From Caldilineaceae bacterium (lineage in GTDB: Bacteria; Chloroflexota; Anaerolineae; Caldilineales; Caldilineaceae), in NCBI GenBank assembly GCA_028819675.1, contig JAPPKT010000312.1:1-7861 (forward strand): a DNA stretch of 7,861 nt. Direction: 5' to 3'. Both the position numbers and the translations under genes were made by a program. This document shows, one piece after another, positions 1 through 4,893 of this stretch (the stretch's first letter is position 1; each line of letters begins with the position of its first letter). The notes beneath the pieces were generated by a model. That model saw only the letters and a list, made by a program, of their open reading frames with translations. It was not told the DNA's origin and did not search any database.

Positions 1-20
1 ACTCTACACAGAATGAAGGT

Positions 21-267
21 GTGCCGGGCGAACGGTTGTCTGGGCAACGATGTTGTGTTTGGCATGAACACGTGCGCGAGAGCCGGCGCAGGGGATGGTG
101 GCGGAGTTGGCGCGTGTACAGGGAGACGAAGGTTGTGCGCTGCGCTGCCCCTGGGTCATCGGCATGGGAATCGGTGAAGCGGTCGGACAGCGGCGTCCCA
201 AAACTGAATGGTGAGCATTATCGCACCGCGGCCGTGAACGCGCAAACTGGGTCAGGGGAATCGGGGT
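21..267 (+). pseudogene. Decayed FN3 domain array (remnant)
   Basis: This stretch resembles the FN3 repeats of the gene at 965 but is shortened and frame-damaged. Read from 21 it gives VPGER, then a VW pair and an Arg/Gly-rich patch, matching the order VPGATRY-LWVWD-GGRQ in FN3-1. At 162-177 the bases GCATGG and GAATCGGTGA occur side by side; the same two blocks lie in FN3-1 at 1325-1330 and 1340-1349, separated by 9 nt. A second partial copy follows: residues HYRTAAVNA (about 215-241) against HYTSRAVNA of FN3-2, with the exact 12-mer GCCGTGAACGCG. About a third of a domain is missing from each copy, and no signal peptide or convincing ribosome site precedes it. It is probably a relic of an FN3 array duplicated from, or ancestral to, the next gene. 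A chance match of low-complexity GC-rich DNA is the alternative. Confidence 0.45.
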
Positions 268-655
268 TCAAGCGCCGGCCGCCGCTGCGGTGCAGTACGT
301 GCGGGGACGGAGGGGTAGAAGGCCTTCTTTTCAGGACAAATGTCTATTCTCAGGGGGCTGGGTCGTTTGGCTAGGAGGTCTGGGAATTGACGGGACGATG
401 GTGGAGTCAGCTTGGCATATCTCGCGCTCATGGAAGGCATGGCCGGATCGCCTGCGCCCGCAGAAGAGGGTCCATGGTCTCAAGCTGTAGCCGGCGTCTG
501 CCGGATTTGAAAGGGGATGAAATGAAGTTCAGTTCGATGGCCTCGAGAGCTGTGTCACAGAATGAGGTGTGCACTGGCGCCGGGGAAATTCCCCCAAAAT
601 GTATAAGATGGATCGGAACTGAAGCAAAAAGTCGCCTAAATCGGTCCATTTTAGC
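268..655. other. Noncoding stretch, no gene seen
   Basis: No reading frame here has a plausible ribosome site plus protein-like composition on either strand. Two short interrupted palindromes stand out: CTGTG-T-CACAG at 550-560 and GGGGAA-A-TTCCCC at 582-594. Both lie 60-110 nt upstream of the promoter at 656-685 and could be operator sites, but nothing else supports this. Confidence 0.5.
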
Positions 656-685
656 ATGACAAAATCTGTACACCCCCACTATAAT
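656..685 (+). promoter_or_regulatory. Sigma70-type promoter for the FN3-LRR gene
   Basis: A perfect -10 box TATAAT lies at 680-685. An ATGACA at 656-661 matches the -35 consensus at five of six bases, with an 18-nt spacer. Transcription would start near 692, giving a leader of about 270 nt before the start codon at 965. The long leader fits the riboswitch-like element at its 3' end. It is the best promoter match I found in the window. Confidence 0.7.
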
Positions 686-754
686 AGTTAAGAACAGTTG
701 AAACAGCCTTCCGGCAGACGGTGTTCCAGTCTGTTCTCGCATTCTTCCGAAACA

Positions 755-771
755 GGCCCAAAGGCTGGGCC
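755..771 (+). other. Leader hairpin
   Basis: GGCCCA (755-760) and TGGGCC (766-771) form a perfect 6-bp stem around the loop AAGGC in the leader of the FN3-LRR gene, upstream of the riboswitch-like core. No T-run follows, so it is not a terminator. Role unknown. Confidence 0.45.
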
Positions 772-810
772 GTCCTGAAAGCTTCCACTCCTGCAAATCA
801 TTCTCTTTCC

Positions 811-970
811 GGTGGTATTCGCTAAGCGGAATCTATCGGCTTACCCATGTGCACGGTGAAGGAATCGCAGCCAGGGGCTGCCCGTCGCATTCCCGCCACT
901 GTGAAGAAGGATGAGCCGCTGAAATCTGTCAAACGGAAAAACCAACTGCGAAGGACCAGGTGCCATGCAG
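811..970 (+). promoter_or_regulatory. Cobalamin-riboswitch-like leader element
   Basis: The leader contains CCCGCCACTGTGAAG at 892-906, which matches the highly conserved core CCCGCxACTGTxA of cobalamin (B12) riboswitches. Other family landmarks appear in the right order: GGTGAA at 855-860; a helix of GGAAT (861-865) with ATTCC (889-893) enclosing a GCAGCC/GGCTGC hairpin (867-872 with 876-881); then GAGC, CCAACTG and GCGAAGG in the positions of the usual GGAGC, GCCACTG and GGGAAGG. A degenerate B12-box-like CAGGTGCCATGC overlaps the ATG at 965; it matches CAGGAGACCTGC at 9 of 12 bases. No terminator lies between the element and the gene, so control would act on translation by hiding the ribosome site and start codon. 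The B12 box is weak, so it may be a divergent or decayed member. The 5' boundary is approximate. Confidence 0.5.
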
Positions 971-3900
971 CCGACGAAAGTCCGTACGTTTTTCTTTCCC
1001 GGGATCTTACGAAAAGCCCTGGTTTTGTTGTCGATGTTCATTCTCATCTTGTCGCAACGGGCCTCGGCACAACAGACAGCGACGGAATCTACGCCTGCTA
1101 CCCCGTCGCTGACCGTGCAAGCCAGCGGCGGTTCGGTAGAGCTGTCCTGGGTGTCGGTTCCGGGTGCAACACGCTATGAGTTGTGGGTGTGGGACAGGAT
1201 CAACGGCGGGCGGCAGATAGGCGGTGACAGCCTGACAGGCACGACCTACACCCACTCGACAGTAACGGAAGGGACGACATACTACTACGCCATCCGCGCC
1301 GTGAACGCTGCGGGCGCGACAAGCGCATGGTCAGGTTATGAATCGGTGACAACTGCTGCGGCCTCTGTCCCAACGACTGCGCCGTCTGCCCCATTACTGA
1401 CCGCGCAGGCCGGCATCAGGACGGTCAATCTGTCCTGGGAGTCGGTGCTTGGCGCAGTACGCTATGAACTGTGGGCGTGGGATAGCGTCAACCGTTGGCG
1501 GCAGATAGGCGGAGACAGTCTGACGGGGACGGCCTACACTCACGTAGAAGTCACGGTAGGGACGGCGTACCATTATACGAGCCGCGCCGTGAACGCGGCG
1601 GGTGAGAAGAGTGCATGGTCAGAGTATGTGTCTGCAACGCCGCGGCAGGAGCAGCAACATACAGCAACACCTACGGCTACGCCGACGCCCACAGTAAGGA
1701 CGCAGACACGGCAAGATCCGCAACATACAGCAACACCTACGGCTACACCGACAGCCACGCCGTTGCCTGCGCCGGTACTGTCCGCGCAGACGACGGCGAG
1801 CGGCGTGGAACTGAGCTGGACCGCCGTGACGGGCGCGGTCCGCTACGTACTGTGGGAATGGGGCAGCGCCAACGAATGGCGGCAGATTGGAGGAAATTCC
1901 CTGACCGGCACGTCCTTCACCCATGCCGACGTTGTCGCCGGGACGACCTACTGGTACGCTCTCCGCGCTTTGAACGCCTCCGGCCATGGAGGCGCGATTA
2001 CGCCGTATCTGGCTGTTACGATTCCTGCTCAGTCGCAACAGCAGCAGGAAGCAACAGCCACGCCCACGGCAACGGTGGATGCTTCGACCGTTATTTCTCC
2101 AACAGTCGCGGAAAGAAATGCACTGGTAGCTCTCTATAACGCAACGGACGGCGCCAACTGGGAGAATAATGCCAACTGGCTGAGCGACCATCCCGTTGGT
2201 ACCTGGTATGGCGTCGACACCGACGAAGATGGCTTCGTTTACCGTCTCGATCTCAGAGGAACTGATCAGGACGTAGGAAACAATCTGTATGGTTCAATTC
2301 CTTCAGAGCTCGGCCAGCTCTCCAGACTTGAGTACCTGGTCCTCAGAGGAAACAGGCTGTACGGTTCAATTCCCTCGGAGCTCGGCCAACTCTCCAAGCT
2401 CAAAAACCTGCAGTTGCAAAACAATGATCTCAGCGGGGCGCTCCCGTCCTCGCTGGGTAACCTGGCAAGTCTGGAAGGGATGTACCTCTCCGACAATAAC
2501 CTCAGCGGGACGATCCCGTCCTCTCTGGGTAACCTTTCCAATCTGCAACACCTCGTTCTGGCGAAGAGCGAGCAGTTGAGCGGGTCGATCCCATCCTCGC
2601 TGGGCAACCTGACCAAACTGAAGAGATTGATGATCACCGAATCGAAAGTGAGCGGCCAGATCCCATCCTCGCTGGGCAACCTCGCCAGCCTTGAGGAACT
2701 GTATCTCATTAACAACCTGCTCGGTGGAGCCATACCGTCGGAATTGGGCAACCTTTCCCAACTGAAGTTTCTGAATCTTTCGGCCAACCTACTGAATGGA
2801 TCAATCCCATCGGCGCTGAGCAACCTGTCCAATCTGCAGACACTGGACCTCGGCCTCAATCGCCTGACCGGGTCAATCCCGTCAGAGCTGGGCAGCCTGT
2901 CCAATCTGACATCTCTGACCCTCCACTACAATATGCTGAGCGGGTCAATCCCATCAGCCATATCCAACCTCCCCAAACTGGCATACCTGATCCTTACAGA
3001 CAACCGGTTGAGCGGGACGGTTCCTTCGCATCTGAGCGGCCTTTCCACGCTGAAGCATCTGTTCCTTGACACCAATCGGTTCAGCGGGTCCATCCCTTCA
3101 TCGCTGGGCAGCCTCTCCTCACTCAGTTGGCTGGCTCTCTCCGACAATCAGCTCACCGGGTCCATCCCTTCATCGCTTGGCAACCTCTCCTCTCTCATTT
3201 GGCTGCAGCTTGCCAACAATCAGCTGACTGGAGAAGTGCCGTCATCTCTGGCAGACCTGCCCAAGCTGAGCGGCCTGCATCTCGCAGGCAACGCGCTTAC
3301 CGGATGCCTGCCTTCCGGTCTCAGAGACGTTCCCGTCAGTGATCTGGATGAAACCGGTCTGATATTCTGCGGGGACCCGACCCATACCCCAACCGCGACG
3401 CCAACGATCACCCCTACGCCAGATCCCAACGCGACCGCGACGCCCACCCCGACCCATACCGCGACGTCAACGATTACCCCTACCCCAACGATCACCCCTA
3501 CGCCAACGGTAACCGCGACGCCAACGATCACCCCTACACCAGATCCCGACGCGACCGCGACACCCACACCAACCGTTACGCCTACGCCTACGGCCGACAA
3601 CGAATCACCCCCTGTCAGTCCGGACAGAGCGGTGCTTGTCGCGTTCTACAACGCCACCGGAGGCCCCAACTGGACTCGAGACGGCAACTGGCTGAGCGAC
3701 CTGCCCCTTAGTTCCTGGTATGGCGTTACAACAAACGCGGCCGGCCGCGTCACGGGCATCCTCTTAAACGTCAACAATATAACCGGCACGATTCCATCCG
3801 GACTGAGTCAGCTCACAAGTCTGGAGTCACTCTCGTTGGCTTCCAACAATCTGAGTGGAGCCATTCCTGGTGGACTGGGAACTCTCTCCAGCCTCACCAA

Positions 3901-4435
3901 GCTCGCTCTCCATGGAAATGACCTGACTGGGGGGATCCCAACGCAGCTGGGGAATCTCTCCGCATTGCAATCTCTCAACCTCGCACACAATGACTTGACC
4001 GGCTCCATCCCATCGCAGCTGGGAAACCTCACCAATCTGAAGTGGTTTTACCTCTATCATACCAAGGTTAGCGGGAGCATCCCGTCCCAACTGGGCAACC
4101 TTTCCAGCCTGGAGATCATGTACTTTACAAACAACGATCTGTCCGGTTCCATTCCTTCCGCGTTGGGCAACCTCTCAAACCTGAAGGCCCTCCGTCTTCA
4201 TGGAAACGAGCTGAGCGGGAGCATCCCGTCCCAACTGGGGAACCTTTCAAACCTGGAAACCCTGCAACTTGCAAACAACGATCTGACCGGTTCTATTCCG
4301 TCGCAGTTGGGCAACCTTTCCAACCTTACGCGGCTGACTCTGTCGGGAAACCAGCTGACCGGTTGCATCCCTCAGGCTCTGCAGAACGTGGAGAGTAACG
4401 ACTTGGGCAGCCTTGGCCTGTCCTACTGTCAATAG
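965..4435 (+). CDS. Secreted FN3-LRR surface protein, two LRR solenoids
   Basis: A 1156-aa exported protein, probably a binding or adhesion protein at the cell surface; the ligand is unknown. Start: ATG 965 has AAGGA at 951-955, 9 nt upstream, and opens a clear signal peptide (basic n-region, hydrophobic core about 18-30, cleavage after ASA at residue 35). Domains: FN3 at about 46-130, 140-226 and 268-354; a Thr/Pro/Gln linker at 227-267; a short linker; an LRR N-cap with NWL and WYGV motifs (380-424); 15 LRR units (425-801); a Thr/Pro linker of 84 residues (803-886); a second N-cap (887-928); and 9 LRR units (929-1155). The units follow the plant-type pattern LxxLxLxxNxLSGxIP at 24 residues each. 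Each solenoid ends in a Cys pair (781/802 and 1134/1155), likely a disulfide-bonded C-cap. No membrane anchor, LPXTG motif or sorting domain is visible, so attachment is unexplained. A terminator follows directly, suggesting a single-gene transcript. Confidence 0.93.
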   Translation: MQPTKVRTFFFPGILRKALVLLSMFILILSQRASAQQTATESTPATPSLTVQASGGSVELSWVSVPGATRYELWVWDRINGGRQIGGDSLTGTTYTHSTVTEGTTYYYAIRAVNAAGATSAWSGYESVTTAAASVPTTAPSAPLLTAQAGIRTVNLSWESVLGAVRYELWAWDSVNRWRQIGGDSLTGTAYTHVEVTVGTAYHYTSRAVNAAGEKSAWSEYVSATPRQEQQHTATPTATPTPTVRTQTRQDPQHTATPTATPTATPLPAPVLSAQTTASGVELSWTAVTGAVRYVLWEWGSANEWRQIGGNSLTGTSFTHADVVAGTTYWYALRALNASGHGGAITPYLAVTIPAQSQQQQEATATPTATVDASTVISPTVAERNALVALYNATDGANWENNANWLSDHPVGTWYGVDTDEDGFVYRLDLRGTDQDVGNNLYGSIPSELGQLSRLEYLVLRGNRLYGSIPSELGQLSKLKNLQLQNNDLSGALPSSLGNLASLEGMYLSDNNLSGTIPSSLGNLSNLQHLVLAKSEQLSGSIPSSLGNLTKLKRLMITESKVSGQIPSSLGNLASLEELYLINNLLGGAIPSELGNLSQLKFLNLSANLLNGSIPSALSNLSNLQTLDLGLNRLTGSIPSELGSLSNLTSLTLHYNMLSGSIPSAISNLPKLAYLILTDNRLSGTVPSHLSGLSTLKHLFLDTNRFSGSIPSSLGSLSSLSWLALSDNQLTGSIPSSLGNLSSLIWLQLANNQLTGEVPSSLADLPKLSGLHLAGNALTGCLPSGLRDVPVSDLDETGLIFCGDPTHTPTATPTITPTPDPNATATPTPTHTATSTITPTPTITPTPTVTATPTITPTPDPDATATPTPTVTPTPTADNESPPVSPDRAVLVAFYNATGGPNWTRDGNWLSDLPLSSWYGVTTNAAGRVTGILLNVNNITGTIPSGLSQLTSLESLSLASNNLSGAIPGGLGTLSSLTKLALHGNDLTGGIPTQLGNLSALQSLNLAHNDLTGSIPSQLGNLTNLKWFYLYHTKVSGSIPSQLGNLSSLEIMYFTNNDLSGSIPSALGNLSNLKALRLHGNELSGSIPSQLGNLSNLETLQLANNDLTGSIPSQLGNLSNLTRLTLSGNQLTGCIPQALQNVESNDLGSLGLSYCQ
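1100..2026 (+). repeat. Three FN3 domains within the FN3-LRR gene
   Basis: Three related copies code for residues 46-130, 140-226 and 268-354. Shared landmarks are a Trp in VELSW or VNLSW, RYxLWxW, RQIGG, SLTGT and RAVNAAG or RALNASG, typical of beta-strands B to F of FN3 domains. Copies 1 and 2 are closest. Copy 3 lies beyond the Thr/Pro linker and lacks the SAWS motif at its end (GHGGAI instead). FN3 domains usually act as spacers or protein- and sugar-binding modules in secreted bacterial proteins; which applies here is not shown. Confidence 0.85.
1654..1746 (+). repeat. 27-nt direct repeat in the first Thr/Pro linker
   Basis: An identical 27-nt block occurs at 1654-1680 and again at 1720-1746, offset by 66 nt (22 codons), so both copies read QHTATPTAT in frame. 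This indicates a recent in-frame tandem duplication. The linker is a likely site of slippage or recombination that changes its length without breaking the gene. Confidence 0.85.
2237..3370 (+). repeat. LRR array 1 (15 units)
   Basis: Residues 425-802. The units are 24 aa except unit 1 (30 aa, with an insertion TDQDVG before the asparagine position) and unit 5 (25 aa, one extra residue in AKSEQLSG). Unit 6 (ITESKVSG) lacks the usual asparagine before LSG. The array closes with Cys781 and Cys802. The near-identical DNA of SIPSSLGNLS-type segments makes the region prone to unit gain and loss. Confidence 0.88.
3392..3570 (+). repeat. 59-nt direct repeat in the second Thr/Pro linker
   Basis: The block 3392-3450 recurs at 3512-3570 with 4 mismatches by eye, an offset of 120 nt (40 codons). 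Both copies encode ATPTITPTPDP followed by N or D and ATATPTPT. The linker joins the two LRR solenoids and is probably an extended, flexible stalk like other Thr/Pro linkers of secreted proteins. Confidence 0.85.
3749..4429 (+). repeat. LRR array 2 (9 units)
   Basis: Residues 929-1155, nine units of 24 aa with no length irregularity before the C-cap. Unit 5 (LYHTKVSG) lacks the ladder asparagine, like unit 6 of array 1. The array ends with Cys1134 and Cys1155, and the protein stops one residue later, so nothing follows the second solenoid. Confidence 0.88.
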
Positions 4436-4460
4436 CCAAGCCATCTGCGCAAGACAGCAG

Positions 4461-4499
4461 CCGCCCTGTCCCGGAACTGCCGGGGCTGGGCGGTTTTTT
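4461..4499 (+). terminator. Rho-independent terminator of the FN3-LRR gene
   Basis: CCGCCC (4461-4466) pairs with GGGCGG (4488-4493), and an inner CCCGG (4470-4474) pairs with CCGGG (4480-4484). Six T follow at 4494-4499. It lies 25 nt past the TAG stop, so the downstream gene probably needs its own promoter. Confidence 0.93.
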
Positions 4500-4590
4500 G
4501 TTTGGGATCGAGGGCTCTGCCGGGGGGGGCAGGCGAAAGCTGCGGTCGCAGGTACTGCAGCAGTGGTGGGCAATGGAGGATGAGTGCATG

Positions 4591-4640
4591 GGTAGTACAC
4601 TCAAACTGGTCGAGTGAACTACCGGAATCGGTAGTTTGAG
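4591..4640 (+). other. Overlapping inverted repeats with competing hairpins
   Basis: GGTAGT-A-CACTC (4591-4602) pairs with GAGTG-A-ACTACC (4612-4623) as an 11-bp stem with one A/A mismatch and a 9-nt loop. The 3' arm's ACTACC (4618-4623) can instead pair with GGTAGT at 4630-4635, and CTCAAACT (4600-4607) can pair with AGTTTGAG (4633-4640). These pairings exclude one another. It may be an attenuator-like switch or a protein-binding site with three GGTAGT half-sites. No T-run follows. Confidence 0.55.
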
Positions 4641-4893
4641 GCGGGACAACCCCTGCGTGAATCGGTTAAGGTTTTGGGGCAGAAGCAGCACATTCGCCAG
4701 CTGTCGGACATCTCTATAGATAGACCAGCCTGGCTGCAGGGCGTTTTCGTCCGCAGGCATGAAATGGGCAGACCCCTGCCCTCTTCCAGGATGCACAGGG
4801 GAGATGGAACCGGGCAAGCCCATGATGCGTTCGGCCTGCTACGAACCGATGACGTCGATGGAAGCGCAGCACGATTACCCGGGAGAACGATCA
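4641..4893 (+). other. Leader or upstream region of the four-repeat protein gene
   Basis: No known riboswitch recognised. A hairpin GGGCAG (4766-4771)/CTGCCC (4776-4781) competes with a longer-range pairing of CCCCTG (4773-4778) and CAGGGG (4796-4801). A TATAGA at 4715-4720 is the best -10 candidate, but it has no good -35 partner, so no promoter is called with confidence. The ribosome site GGGAG is at 4881-4885. Confidence 0.4.

Noticed and set aside
21..374. 117-codon + strand frame as an intact gene
   Set aside because: The first part aligns with FN3 domains only with gaps and at least one apparent frame change, and the second part is an arbitrary Arg/Gly-rich tail; a relic is more likely than a gene.
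428..796. 122-codon reading frame on the - strand in the upstream region
   Set aside because: It begins with TTG without a clear ribosome site in register, has no recognisable domain, and runs through the promoter and leader of the + strand gene.
1619..2191. 190-codon frame on the - strand over the FN3 and linker region
   Set aside because: Its Arg/Cys-rich low-complexity product is the antisense of Thr/Pro-coding DNA, and it has no ribosome site or domain.
2266..2904. 212-codon frame on the - strand inside the LRR region
   Set aside because: It is the antisense reading of the repeated LRR units (periodic EDGIDPL-type residues), a known shadow of repeat DNA with no independent support.
2237..3370. 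Regularly spaced near-identical DNA segments as a possible CRISPR array
   Set aside because: The spacing is exactly 72 nt with continuous coding, and both the repeat and the spacing are explained by 24-residue LRR units.
3220..3600. 126-codon Val/Gly-rich frame on the - strand
   Set aside because: The Val-Gly periodicity is the reverse reading of the Thr/Pro linker repeats.
4759..4893. Upstream in-frame start for the four-repeat protein
   Set aside because: It would add 45 residues of odd composition ahead of a clean signal peptide, and its start lies just before a hairpin rather than after a ribosome site; GGGAG at 4881 supports ATG 4894.
4786..4893. c-di-GMP (GEMM) riboswitch before the four-repeat gene
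   Set aside because: A GCACAGGG string is present, but the conserved GACGCAAAGCC segment and the tetraloop-receptor pattern are missing.
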